A DNA stretch of 29,683 nucleotides from Methylococcales bacterium. Its GTDB lineage: Bacteria > Pseudomonadota > Gammaproteobacteria > Methylococcales > Methylomonadaceae. Below, piece by piece: positions 6,328-16,200 of the stretch. Both the position numbers and the translations under genes were made by a program. The notes under the pieces are model-generated. The model was given only the letters and a program-made list of their open reading frames with translations. It was not told the origin of the DNA and did no database searches. Each line of letters begins with the position of its first letter. Position 1 is the stretch's first letter. Location: NCBI GenBank assembly GCA_009692395.1, contig SHZG01000005.1, forward strand, positions 1 to 29,683, in the 5' to 3' direction.

Positions 6328-7770
6328 TCAACGTGGCAACTCAGACGAACCCATCAAATATTCATCAACAGCCCGTGCTGCTTGTCTGCCCTCACGGATT
6401 GCCCAAACAACCAACGATTGTCCACGACGACCATCACCTGCGGCAAATACTTTATCCACCGACGTGCGGTATTGTTGTTCATTGGCTTTGATATGACCAC
6501 GTTCCAAGTCAACACCCAAGTCAATCAATAAGCCTTCGTGGACGGGATTAGTAAAGCCCATTGCTAAAAACACAATATCAACTTCCAAACTAAACGCGCT
6601 ATTAGGCTTGTCGCTCATTTTCCATTGCCCATTTTCTTGCGTCCATTCGACTTCGACGGCGTTTAACTGCGTGATTTTGCCATCCGCGCCTGTCACACTT
6701 TGGGTGTTGACGCTGAAATAACGCTGTTTCACACCTTCTTGCTGGGAAGAGCTGGTGCGGAATTTATTAGGCCAGTTCGGCCAAGTAAGCAGTTTGTTTT
6801 CTTTTTCAGGCGGTTGCGGCAAAATTTCTATCTGCACCACTGACGCTGCACCTTGACGAATGGAGGTGCCGATACAATCTGAACCTGTATCACCGCCACC
6901 AATAACCACGACGTGCTTACCTGTTGCGGTAATCGCAATGTCTTCTGGAATCACATCACCTGCGTTGCGTTTGTTTTGCTGACGTAAAAAGTCCATCGCA
7001 AAATAAACTCCTTCCATGTCATTGCGTCCTGTAACGGTTAAATCACGCGGTTTTTCTGCACCGACTGCTAACACAACCGCATCATAATCAGCCAATATTT
7101 TTTGTGCAGAAATGTCTTTGCCGATATGGTTGTTGGGTCTAAAACGCACGCCTTCCGCTTGCATTTGGGCAATACGTCTATCAATTAACTGTTTTTCCAT
7201 TTTGAAATCAGGAATGCCGTAACGCATCAAACCGCCGATACGATCATTCTTTTCATAAACGACGACTTCATGTCCAGCGCGTGCCAATTGTTGAGCGCAC
7301 GCTAAACCAGCAGGGCCTGAACCAATGACGGCGACTCGTTTACCTGAACGACGCGGTGCAATTTGTGGTTTTACCCAACCCATGTCCCACGCTTTATCAA
7401 TAATCGCGCATTCGATGGATTTAATCGTCACAGGCGTTTCTTGTAAGTTCAGGGTACACGCGGCTTCGCACGGTGCAGGGCAAATTCTGCCTGTAAATTC
7501 AGGAAAATTATTCGTGCTATGCAGGACGCTTAAGGCTTGCTCCCAGTCTTGGTGATAGACGTTATCATTCCATTCGGGAATAATGTTGTTAATCGGACAG
7601 CCTTGATGACAAAAAGGAATACCGCAATCCATACATCTCGCGCCTTGACTAGCGACTTCGTCATCACTAGGGCTGATGATAAATTCACGATAGTGTTTAA
7701 TTCGCTCTTCGGCAGGTGCATAGCTGCGTTCAGTGCGTGGTAATTCCATAAATCCAGTGGGTTTGCCCAT
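6328..7770 (-). CDS. gltD: Glutamate synthase (NADPH) small subunit
   Basis: GltD is the FAD and iron-sulfur subunit that feeds NADPH electrons to GltB for glutamate formation from 2-oxoglutarate and glutamine. The start is taken as the ATG at 7770 (MGKPTGFMEL), giving 480 residues. The open frame runs 31 codons further upstream, but there it overlaps an antitoxin relic and looks unlike GltD; AAGG precedes the chosen ATG. Cysteines C46, C49, C54 and C58 (CMDCGIPFCHQGC) and C97, C101, C105 are iron-sulfur ligands. GSGPAG (150-155) binds FAD and GGGDTGSD (291-298) NADPH; ATGFTNP-type MGFTNP and GDGRRGQSLVVWAI near the end complete the FAD site. It is separated from gltB by about 510 nt holding a dead toxin-antitoxin pair. 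Confidence 0.95.
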   Translation of the reverse strand: MGKPTGFMELPRTERSYAPAEERIKHYREFIISPSDDEVASQGARCMDCGIPFCHQGCPINNIIPEWNDNVYHQDWEQALSVLHSTNNFPEFTGRICPAPCEAACTLNLQETPVTIKSIECAIIDKAWDMGWVKPQIAPRRSGKRVAVIGSGPAGLACAQQLARAGHEVVVYEKNDRIGGLMRYGIPDFKMEKQLIDRRIAQMQAEGVRFRPNNHIGKDISAQKILADYDAVVLAVGAEKPRDLTVTGRNDMEGVYFAMDFLRQQNKRNAGDVIPEDIAITATGKHVVVIGGGDTGSDCIGTSIRQGAASVVQIEILPQPPEKENKLLTWPNWPNKFRTSSSQQEGVKQRYFSVNTQSVTGADGKITQLNAVEVEWTQENGQWKMSDKPNSAFSLEVDIVFLAMGFTNPVHEGLLIDLGVDLERGHIKANEQQYRTSVDKVFAAGDGRRGQSLVVWAIREGRQAARAVDEYLMGSSELPR

Positions 7771-7819
7771 GATGTGTACCTTATTTAATATGTTCTTCTG
7801 TGAGGGGCGTGGCGGCGAT

Positions 7820-8023
7820 TCAACCGACCATCTCATGCTCTTGTGCATAATGACGCAAAGCACGATTAACTAATTCAGCACTCGGGAAAAGTTTGTGTAA
7901 ATCTGGCTCTATTAACACGATATTGGTGTCTTCTCGATAGCGTTGGGCGAATTTACCGCGCGTTCCAGACTTTATCAACTCAGCGGCGTATTCAGGTCTT
8001 AAAGTATCATCATCATTGTTCAG
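7820..8023 (-). pseudogene. Antitoxin relic paired with BrnT
   Basis: An open frame of at least 66 codons, ending at the TGA at 7820-7822, reads LRPEYAAELIKSGTRGKFAQ and then RYREDTNIVLIEP with a helix containing AELVNRALRHYA. This matches the small antitoxins that accompany BrnT-like toxins (usual pattern L-R-P-E-Y-D, R-G-K-Y-A-x-R-Y, A-V-N-E-A-L-R). No ATG, GTG or TTG exists in frame between the preceding in-frame stop (8045-8047) and the conserved part. ATG codons at 8017 and just below are in another frame that stops after a few codons, so the start appears to have been lost, perhaps by a small indel near 8018. A CTG at 8023-8021 is the only weak alternative start. Considered decayed. Confidence 0.65.
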
Positions 8024-8282
8024 AAGCGTTACGCTCCTGCCGTATCATAGTTCGAGCTGAAATAATACGAATACTGTCGGCTCTTTCGGTGAAAGAGACA
8101 ACCAAATGGTTACTTTGCAAGCTCATACCGAATAATAAAAATCGTGCTTCGTCTCATGAATAGTCAGGGTCTGCAACACAAGAGGCGTAATCATCGGCAA
8201 ACACTTCCGTTGCTTCCAAAAAAGAAATGCCGTGTTTGCGTTGATTTATCTGTGCTTTAGTTTCATCCCATTCAAAATTCAT
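8013..8282 (-). pseudogene. BrnT-like toxin with one premature stop
   Basis: From the ATG at 8282 the frame reads MNFEWDETKAQINQRKHGIS, FLEATEVFADDYA and DPDYS, then a TGA at 8154-8156, then DEARFLLFGMSLQSNHLVVS, FTERADSIRIISART and a stop at 8013-8015. This is a whole BrnT toxin (RelE-like ribonuclease of about 90 residues: F-E-W-D, K-H-G-I-S-F, E-R-F-x-x-x-G, R-I-I-S-A-R) broken only by codon 43. The start ATG overlaps the gltB TAA by one base (TAATG), so it was translated by coupling to gltB. With the nonsense codon only a 42-residue fragment would be made. A sequencing error at one base would be the alternative explanation. Confidence 0.8.
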
Positions 8283-11200
8283 TATGTCATCGCGGCTTGT
8301 GCTACTTGTCGTTTTTGCAATGCCGCACGGTAATCAACAGGCATCACTTTAACAAAACGGGGCAAATATTCTGCCCAGTTGTCCAAAATGTGTGTTGCAC
8401 GTTGACTGTTGGTGTAGTGCTTATGCTGTTCAATTAACTGTTTTAAACGTTGCGCATCATGACGGGTCATAGCGAACAAGTCTTGACTATCAGCTTCGTC
8501 GGTACGAAGTGGCTCAAGTTCAACCATAGCCAGATTGCATAATTTATCAAAATCAGCCGCTTCATTAAGAACATAAGCGATACCGCCTGACATACCAGCG
8601 GCAAAATTGCGTCCTGTTTTACCAAGCACCACCACAACACCACCTGTCATGTATTCACAACCGTGATCGCCTACGCCCTCCACTACCGCTGTCGCGCCTG
8701 AGTTACGCACTGCAAAACGTTCGCCTGCGACACCACTGAAATAACATTCGCCGCTAATTGCACCGTATAACACGGTGTTACCAACGATAATATTATCAGC
8801 GGGGATAATTGGGCAGTCTTTCGGTGAATAAATAGCTATACGTCCGCCACTCATGCCTTTACCGACATAATCATTGCCTTCGCCTTCTAGCTCAATGCTA
8901 ATGCCTTGCGCTAAAAATGCGCCAAAACTTTGCCCAGCGGTGCCTTTTGCATAAATAGCAATGGTGTCAGCGGGTAAGCCTTTATGACCATAGCGTTTCG
9001 CTACTTCACCCGATAACATTGCCCCGAAAGTACGATTAAGACTGCGAATCGGCGTATGAATAATAACGGCTTGTGCATTGTCCAGCGCGGGTTGGGCTTG
9101 GGCAATCAGCTCATGATCTAAGGCGTGTTCTAAGCCGTGATCTTGCGTTGCAGTTTGATAAACTGCCGTGTTGGCATCCACTTCTGGTTTATAGAAAATA
9201 CGACTAAAGTCTAAGCCTTCGGTTTTCCAATGCTTGATGGCGTGGTTCATGTCGAGTAAATCGGAACGACCAATCAGTTCATTCAGATTACGGAAACCCA
9301 GTTTTGCCATCCACTGCCGTACATCTTCGGCGACCATAAAGAAATAATTCACAACGTGTTCAGGTTGCCCTGTAAAGCGTTTGCGTAGTTCAGGGTCTTG
9401 TGTCGCCACACCGACTGGGCAGGTGTTTAAATGACATTTACGCATCATTAAACAGCCAGAGACAATCAGCGGCGCAGTCGCAAAACCAAATTCATCCGCA
9501 CCTAATAACGCACCGATGATGACATCACGCCCTGTTTTTAAACCACCATCGACTTGTACTGAGATACGACTACGCAATTTATTTAATACGAGGGTTTGAT
9601 GGGTTTCAGCTAAGCCAATTTCCCACGGTAGCCCCGCGTGTTTGATGGAAGTCAATGGACTCGCACCTGTGCCACCGTCATAACCTGCAATGGTGACATG
9701 ATCCGCGTGGGCTTTAGAAACCCCTGCGGCAACGGTACCAACACCGACTTCTGACACTAACTTCACACTAATACGCGCCGCTGGATTGACGTTTTTTAAA
9801 TCGTAAATTAACTGCGCTATATCTTCAATTGAATAAATATCATGATGGGGCGGAGGTGAAATTAAACCTACACCTTCGGTAGAATGACGGACTTTAGCAA
9901 TCACGGCATCGACTTTATGGCCGGGTAATTGACCGCCTTCACCTGGTTTCGCACCTTGTGAAATTTTAATTTGAATATCATCGGCATTGACTAAATATTC
10001 AGTGGTGACACCAAAACGCCCCGACGCGACTTGTTTAATCGCAGAACGCATGGAATCGCCATTCGGCAAGGGCTTGAAACGTTCGGGTAATTCACCACCT
10101 TCACCCGTATTGGATTTGCCGCCAATACGATTCATGGCAATCGCTAGAGTAGTGTGTGCTTCGTAAGAAATCGACCCAAACGACATTGCCCCAGTCGCAA
10201 AACGTTTAACAATATCAGCCGCTGATTCCACTTCGTCTAAAGGTACAGGCGCGGCAGTTTCTTTGAATTTCATTAAACCGCGTAGCGTCAGTAAATTTTC
10301 AGTCTGCTCATCAATCAAGCGGCAAAATTCAGCGTATTTTTCGTAGCTGTTACTGCGCGTTGCGTGTTGTAGTGTGCTGATGCTTGCAGGTGTCCACGCA
10401 TGAGCTTCACCACGCAAACGAAAGGCGTATTCACCGCCAATATCTAAAGCATCACGGTACAGCGGTGCATTACTAAAAGCGAGTCGATGACGACGATTAG
10501 TTTCTTCACTGATTTCAGCGAGTCCCGCGCCTTCGGTGGTGCTGGTTGTGCCAGTGAAATACTGATCTAAAAATAACTCAGTCAAACCAATAGCGTTAAA
10601 AATCTGCGCGCCACAATACGATTGATAGGTTGAAATGCCCATTTTAGACATAACTTTTAACAAGCCTTTAGACGTCGCTTTAATGTAATTTTTATGCGCC
10701 TCGTATTCAGAAACAGCAATGTCTTTACAGAAACTGGACAGCGTATCTAAAGCTAAATAAGGATTAACCGCCTCCGCACCATACGCACCTAACAGAGCGA
10801 AGTGATGTACTTCACGCGCTTCACCCGTTTCTACCACCAAACCTACTTCAGTACGCAAGCCTTCGCGGGTTAGATATTGATGCACGGCTGAGGTCGCCAG
10901 TAATGCGGGAATGGCAATATACGCGGCATCCATATTGCGATCAGATAGCACTAAAATATTATTCCCTTCTACCACCGCGTTTTTAGCCGCAAGACATAGC
11001 TTATCCAACGCACTAGCCATGCCAGTCGCGCCCAAATCGGCTGAATAACACAAGGTGACGGTTTCAGTTTTAAATGCGCCGTTGGTGCGTGATTCAATAC
11101 GACGAATTTTTTCTAAATCTTGATTACTTAAAATCGGTTGCTCAACCTCTAAACGCTTATGCGTACCGCCCTCATCCAAGCCTAATAAATTGGGGCGTGG

Positions 11201-12838
11201 ACCTATGAACGATACCAAAGACATGACCAATTCTTCACGAATCGGGTCGATTGCAGGATTAGTTACCTGCGCAAAGCCTTGTTTGAAATAATCGTATAGC
11301 ATCCGTGAACGGTCTGATAACACTGCGAGAGCGGCATCAATACCCATCGAACTAATGGCTTCTAATCCTGTTTGTGCCATTGGTTTGAGAATAAATTCCA
11401 CATCTTCGCGGGTATAACCAAACGCTTGTTGTCTATTAAGGAGTGTTTTATCATCGGGTGCCATTGCGGACACTTCAGACGGTAATTTTGCCAGCAAAAT
11501 CTGCGTTTTATCTAACCATTCCGAGTAAGGTTGACCATTGGCTAAGTTGGCTTTTAACTCTGCGTCATCAATGATACGACCTTGTTCTGTGTCAATTAAC
11601 AACATTTTTCCTGGTTGCAAACGCCATTTTTTAATAATTTTATGCTGGGGAATATCCAATACACCCATTTCTGAAGCCAGAATAACAAAATCATCATCGG
11701 TGACTAAATAACGCGCAGGACGCAGACCATTACGGTCTAAGGTCGCGCCAATTTGCCGACCATCGGTAAAGGCAATTGCCGCAGGGCCATCCCAAGGTTC
11801 CATCAATGCCGCGTTATATTCATAAAACGCACGCAATTTTTCATCCATTAACACATTGCCAGCCCACGCTTCGGGAATCAACAACATCATGGCATGAGCC
11901 ATTGAGTAACCACCTGCAATCAATAACTCAAGTGCATTATCAAAACTGGCTGAATCTGATTGCCCTTCGGCAATTAATGGCCATAGTTTATGAATATCAT
12001 CACCCAATAACTTAGAGGCAATCGAATGACGACGCGCCGCCATACCATTCACATTGCCGCGCAATGTATTGATTTCGCCATTATGGGCAATCAATCTAAA
12101 AGGATGCGCTCTATCCCACGTTGGAAAAGTATTGGTAGAAAAACGTTGATGCACTAATGCTAAGGCACTGTCCACGCGCTCATCGCTTAATTCTGGATAA
12201 AATGTACCGACTTGATTTGCCAGCAACATCCCTTTATAAACCATAGTACGCGAGGATAAGGACGGTATATAAAAATCCTGACCGTCGTCTAAATTCGACT
12301 CACGCACTGCGTTTTCGACTTGCTTACGAATCACAAACAGTTTGCGTTCAAAAGCATCTTGATCGGCGCAATCCGCACTACGACCAATAAAAATTTGTCG
12401 CACTACAGGTTCAACTAATTTAACTGATTCACCTAAGCCATCATTATTAACAGGCACATCACGCCAGCCCAATAATACCGCTTTTTCTTGCGCAATAAAT
12501 TTCGTTAGCAAGGCTTCACAATGGCTACGATCCGCCGAATTTTGCGGTAAAAAAATCATACCAACAGCATAATCGCCCATTTTAGGCAATGAAAAATCAC
12601 ACTCCGCGCGTAAAAAGGTATCAGGAATTTGAATTAAAATACCTGCACCGTCACCCGCTTTAGGATCAGCCCCAACTGCACCACGATGGGTTAAATTAGT
12701 CAATAATTCTAAGCCTTGGCAAACAATCGCATGACTTTTTTGACCTTTAATATGAACAATAAAACCCACTCCGCAAGCATCATGTTCATTGCGCGGGTCA
12801 TACAAACCCCGTCTAGTTGGTAGCGTACTTTGACTCAT
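8282..12838 (-). CDS. gltB: Glutamate synthase (NADPH) large subunit
   Basis: GltB hydrolyses glutamine and passes ammonia through an internal tunnel to 2-oxoglutarate, making glutamate. Domain order over 1518 residues is as expected. An N-terminal amidotransferase follows a 21-residue propeptide, with catalytic Cys22 (DACGVGF). The FMN domain has GGKSNTGEGGE, GAKPGEGGQLP and SPPPHHDIYSIEDLAQLI-type segments, and the 3Fe-4S cluster cysteines are C1129, C1135 and C1140 (spacing C-x5-C-x4-C). The C-terminal GXGXG beta-helix domain follows (GEGNDYVGKGMSGGRI, VGNTVLYGA). The ATG at 12838 has AGAGGT about 6 nt upstream. It forms an operon with gltD, interrupted by the BrnT relic. It is transcribed in the same direction as the longer GltB-like gene upstream. 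Confidence 0.96.
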   Translation of the reverse strand: MSQSTLPTRRGLYDPRNEHDACGVGFIVHIKGQKSHAIVCQGLELLTNLTHRGAVGADPKAGDGAGILIQIPDTFLRAECDFSLPKMGDYAVGMIFLPQNSADRSHCEALLTKFIAQEKAVLLGWRDVPVNNDGLGESVKLVEPVVRQIFIGRSADCADQDAFERKLFVIRKQVENAVRESNLDDGQDFYIPSLSSRTMVYKGMLLANQVGTFYPELSDERVDSALALVHQRFSTNTFPTWDRAHPFRLIAHNGEINTLRGNVNGMAARRHSIASKLLGDDIHKLWPLIAEGQSDSASFDNALELLIAGGYSMAHAMMLLIPEAWAGNVLMDEKLRAFYEYNAALMEPWDGPAAIAFTDGRQIGATLDRNGLRPARYLVTDDDFVILASEMGVLDIPQHKIIKKWRLQPGKMLLIDTEQGRIIDDAELKANLANGQPYSEWLDKTQILLAKLPSEVSAMAPDDKTLLNRQQAFGYTREDVEFILKPMAQTGLEAISSMGIDAALAVLSDRSRMLYDYFKQGFAQVTNPAIDPIREELVMSLVSFIGPRPNLLGLDEGGTHKRLEVEQPILSNQDLEKIRRIESRTNGAFKTETVTLCYSADLGATGMASALDKLCLAAKNAVVEGNNILVLSDRNMDAAYIAIPALLATSAVHQYLTREGLRTEVGLVVETGEAREVHHFALLGAYGAEAVNPYLALDTLSSFCKDIAVSEYEAHKNYIKATSKGLLKVMSKMGISTYQSYCGAQIFNAIGLTELFLDQYFTGTTSTTEGAGLAEISEETNRRHRLAFSNAPLYRDALDIGGEYAFRLRGEAHAWTPASISTLQHATRSNSYEKYAEFCRLIDEQTENLLTLRGLMKFKETAAPVPLDEVESAADIVKRFATGAMSFGSISYEAHTTLAIAMNRIGGKSNTGEGGELPERFKPLPNGDSMRSAIKQVASGRFGVTTEYLVNADDIQIKISQGAKPGEGGQLPGHKVDAVIAKVRHSTEGVGLISPPPHHDIYSIEDIAQLIYDLKNVNPAARISVKLVSEVGVGTVAAGVSKAHADHVTIAGYDGGTGASPLTSIKHAGLPWEIGLAETHQTLVLNKLRSRISVQVDGGLKTGRDVIIGALLGADEFGFATAPLIVSGCLMMRKCHLNTCPVGVATQDPELRKRFTGQPEHVVNYFFMVAEDVRQWMAKLGFRNLNELIGRSDLLDMNHAIKHWKTEGLDFSRIFYKPEVDANTAVYQTATQDHGLEHALDHELIAQAQPALDNAQAVIIHTPIRSLNRTFGAMLSGEVAKRYGHKGLPADTIAIYAKGTAGQSFGAFLAQGISIELEGEGNDYVGKGMSGGRIAIYSPKDCPIIPADNIIVGNTVLYGAISGECYFSGVAGERFAVRNSGATAVVEGVGDHGCEYMTGGVVVVLGKTGRNFAAGMSGGIAYVLNEAADFDKLCNLAMVELEPLRTDEADSQDLFAMTRHDAQRLKQLIEQHKHYTNSQRATHILDNWAEYLPRFVKVMPVDYRAALQKRQVAQAAMT

Positions 12839-13050
12839 TGATACCTCTAAAAGCAGTTGTGTTAAGGGTTAGTATTTATCTCTACAAGCCAGTGTCATAC
12901 AGCCATTCTGATATGTTTAACAGAGGGCACGATTGGCAAAACTGTTAGATTTTACAGATGAATGTCAAGTGAGTCACTCAATTTTTACCCTAATTAGTTG
13001 CTGCTAGGTTGGTTACAGGCGATTTTATTTATTTTTTTGGCAGGCGCAAT

Positions 13051-13068
13051 GGCTATATTTATATAGCC
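13051..13068. repeat. Small perfect hairpin upstream of gltB
   Basis: GGCTATA, TTTA, TATAGCC: a perfect 7-bp stem in the 453-nt gap between the two glutamate synthase genes, immediately next to repeat A copy 2. The rest of this gap holds repeat A (13072-13157), palindrome B (13255-13287) and a weak 6-bp hairpin at 13179-13195. I see no gene in it and no convincing -10/-35 pair for gltB, only an isolated TTGACA on the minus strand at 12968-12963. Confidence 0.5.
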
Positions 13069-13071
13069 AAA

Positions 13072-13157
13072 GCACAATAAAATGATGCCGTTCGTGGTGA
13101 GCTTGTCGAACCACTATAGCCCTTCGACAAGCTCAGGGCGAACGGTTTTATAATCAC
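13072..13157. repeat. MITE-like palindromic repeat, family A, copy 2
   Basis: The sequence matches 279-364 almost base for base: GCACAATAAAATGAT edge, GTTCGTGGTGAGCTTGTCGA arm, a variable loop, CTTCGACAAGCTCAG arm and GCGAACGGTTTT-TAATCAC edge. The match runs beyond the palindromic core on both sides, so the unit is at least about 86 bp. It is in the same orientation as copy 1. It separates the GltB-like gene from gltB. Confidence 0.8.
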
Positions 13158-13254
13158 AAATACTGTGTTCGCCATAACAATCCTTACTGAGGATTACGCT
13201 ATTGCTAATGCGCACTACGCGCCAATTAAGTAAGTGCGTATAAGTTTTAGGACT

Positions 13255-13287
13255 ATGACTGCCAGTCCTTGAAGGACTGGCAGTCAT
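13255..13287. terminator. Palindrome family B just downstream of the GltB-like gene
   Basis: ATGACTGCCAGTCCTT, one unpaired base, AAGGACTGGCAGTCAT: a perfect 16-bp stem ending 4 nt from the stop codon of the 1816-residue gene. The stem is strong enough to act as a terminator or an mRNA 3' stabiliser, though only a short T-run follows on the minus strand. Copies at 1650-1683 and 27988-28021 show that it is a dispersed repeat, so termination may be a secondary use. Confidence 0.6.
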
Positions 13288-13291
13288 TTAT

Positions 13292-16200
13292 TTAAGCAAC
13301 CACTTCGCTTAACAGTGTTTGTGCAATACCCACGCTGACGATTTCAGCGAGATGGGCTTCGACGCAGGGGATGCCTGCTAATGCTAGGCGGTTGTGTCTG
13401 TCTTGGTCGATTATCCATACGGTAGAACCCATTGAATAAATGCTTTGGACGGAGCGGTTGATTAACGCGGTTTTGTAGTCATTAATACGTTTGTTGGCGA
13501 GTAAGCACGCCAGTTGTTCGTCGGTGTAATAACTATAGGCTTCGCGGGTGTTTTTCACTAAGGCTTCTTGTAATTTACGCGGACGCTCTAGGATTAATTG
13601 TCGCGCGGCTTGCTCGATTTGTTTAGCGTCTACCGACTGTTTCGCACTTTTATACAGCTCACGCGCCAGTTGTTCTGCTTTATCCAGCACTGCAAAGCTG
13701 TTGATTAATTGCGCAGTGTGTTCTGGAATCGCGCCACCAAATAATGGTTGTGCGGTTTGGTAAGCGGTACGCACTTGGGCGATTTGTACTTGCGCCAATT
13801 CTACGGCTAATTCTTCCACCATTTCTTTGCGATCCATTGCCGCTAGGAGATGTGCAGCAGTTTGGGTTTTGTTCAACCACAATGGCAAGGCAACGTAAAA
13901 ATGTTGGCGTTCGGTTGCCCAATTAGCCAAGAGATTACGCGCTTTGCTGGAGTTAGCGTACGCGGCGTGTTCTTCTAGCATCGCCAGAATAATGGCTTCA
14001 TGTGCAACAACCGCTTCTTCAGTCAAGCGATACAGCGCGACTGAGGATTTATCATACAACGCGGCTAAACGGTTTTCAGGGTCGTATTGGTAGGCATTAC
14101 CGCCTGACATTCCGTTGCATACGCCTTTACCAAAACCGCCGATGTTCAGCACAGAACCGTTGGTCATGTATTCGCAGGCAAAATCACCCACGCCTTCCAC
14201 CACCGCCATCGCACCTGAGTTACGCACCGCAAAACGGTCGCCCGCTTCGCCGTTGATAAAGGCTTTACCACCCGTTGCACCAAACAACGCGAAGTTGCCG
14301 ATGAGGACGTTATTACCCTGCGTTTTAATACCACCACCTGGAGATTCAACGACTAACACACCGCCACACGCCGATTTACCCACACCGTCATTACAAGTAC
14401 CTTTGTGTTCCATGCGCATGCCGTCATTCATAAACGCGGCGTAGCTTTGTCCTGCTGAACCGTGCGTACGAATAATGACGCTGTCTGGGGCTAGATAACG
14501 CCGTCCATTGGAATGGGTGTAAATGATGTTGGAGTCGTTAAGTTGTGCGTCGGTAATCTGGTAATTCAAATAGCGTTCCAAATCAATCGCCGCTTGACCA
14601 CCAACAGTTTTATTACGATTGTTCAGCTTAAAGCCTTTGCCTTCAATAATAATCTGCTGTTGTTGTTGTGTAGCTAAACCAGCTTTGATTTGTTCGATGA
14701 TGTTATCGTCGATAGTGAAACAGGCTTCTAAATACACCGCTTTGTCTATTTTCACTACATCGACTTGTGCCAGCATTTTGGTTAAATCCAACTGCCCGAC
14801 CATGCAAGGATGATTAATCAAATGCAGTAATTCAGTTTTGCCGCGCAGTTCTTGCAAACTGCGATAGCCCAAACTAGCAAGAATTTCTCTGACTTCGTGC
14901 GCTAAATTAATGAAATACTGCGCTAATACGCGGGCATCGCCTTTGAATTCTTCGTGTGCGGTGGTTAAACCTGCTGGGCATTTGATATTACAGTTTTTCG
15001 CCATCACGCAACGCAACATCATTAATGCAGTCGTACCGAATTCAAAGGAATCCGCGCCTAAAATCGCTGATTTAACCACATCTAAACCGCTTTGATGTGC
15101 GCCACTGCAACGCACAATGACTTTATCACGCAAGCCATTAACGGCGAGAGCTTGATGCACTTCGGCGATACCGATTTCAGGTGAACGTCCGCTATTTTTC
15201 AAGCTGGTCACCGCTGCCGCACCTGTGCCGCCTGTGTTACCTGCGACGTTAATGACATCCGCGCCTGCTTTTGCTACACCAACCGCAATCGTGCCGATAC
15301 CTTCGGAGGAGACCAATTTAACGCCAACTCTGACTCGCGCCGCTTTGGCATCGTGTATCAACTGCCCTAAGTCTTCAATCGAATAGGTATCGTGATGCGG
15401 TGGTGGACTGACTAATTCCACGCGTGGCGTACCACCCCGCAAGGCGGCAATTTCTACCGACACTTTCGCGGCAGGTAATTGTCCGCCTTCACCAGGTTTT
15501 GCACCTTGGGCAATTTTGATTTCAATTTCTTCGATGTTGGAATCAGCCAAATAACCTGCCCAGACACCGAATCGACCTGAGGCGAACTGTTTAATTTTGC
15601 TGGATTTTAGCGTACCAAAACGGCTGGAATGCTCGCCGCCTTCGCCTGAATTGCTTAACGCGCCGACGATGTTCGTACCTTGCGCGACGGCTTCATGCGC
15701 TTCGGCAAGTAACGCGCCGTGACTCATTGCGCCCGATGCTAAAGTAGCAGTGATTTCGTGTGCAGGTTGTACGTCACTCAAAGCAATCGGTTTACGCGCG
15801 GTTTGTATGGATAACAAATAGCGAGCTAATAAACTTTTATGACTAGCAACCTGCATAACGATAGTATTTTCAACAATCGCTATATCGAACGTAATATCAG
15901 CAAAGCGATTTTTAAAATGCTGAACTAAGTTTTCCAAACGTTGATTGGAATCACGCTCGATAAGATTAATGGCGAATTCGTATTCTTCTACTTGCGTAAC
16001 ACGCAGACCACGAATCAGAAGTGTGACGTTACCACGCAGGTTTTGCTTGCCTAAAATACGGTCAAAGTCATCAACGCTGTCTGCCACGTTAATATCGGCA
16101 GGAAAATCCATGATGTCACGCAATGCCGCAGGTCTGGCATCACGTTCTTCGTAGAGATTTTTAGTGAAGCTACGGTAAGCGGGCGTGATGCCTGCATTGT

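Noticed and set aside
7771..7863. N-terminal extension of gltD by 31 codons
   Set aside because: It overlaps the antitoxin relic in another frame, is unlike GltD, and the ATG at 7770 has AAGG and the usual GltD start.
12924..12940. Sigma54-like GGCACG-ATTG-GCAA near gltB
   Set aside because: The GG to GC distance is two bases too short for a -24/-12 promoter, and it reads on the plus strand, away from gltB.
12963..12968. TTGACA on the minus strand as the gltB -35 box
   Set aside because: No acceptable -10 box at 15-19 nt spacing could be found, so no promoter is claimed.
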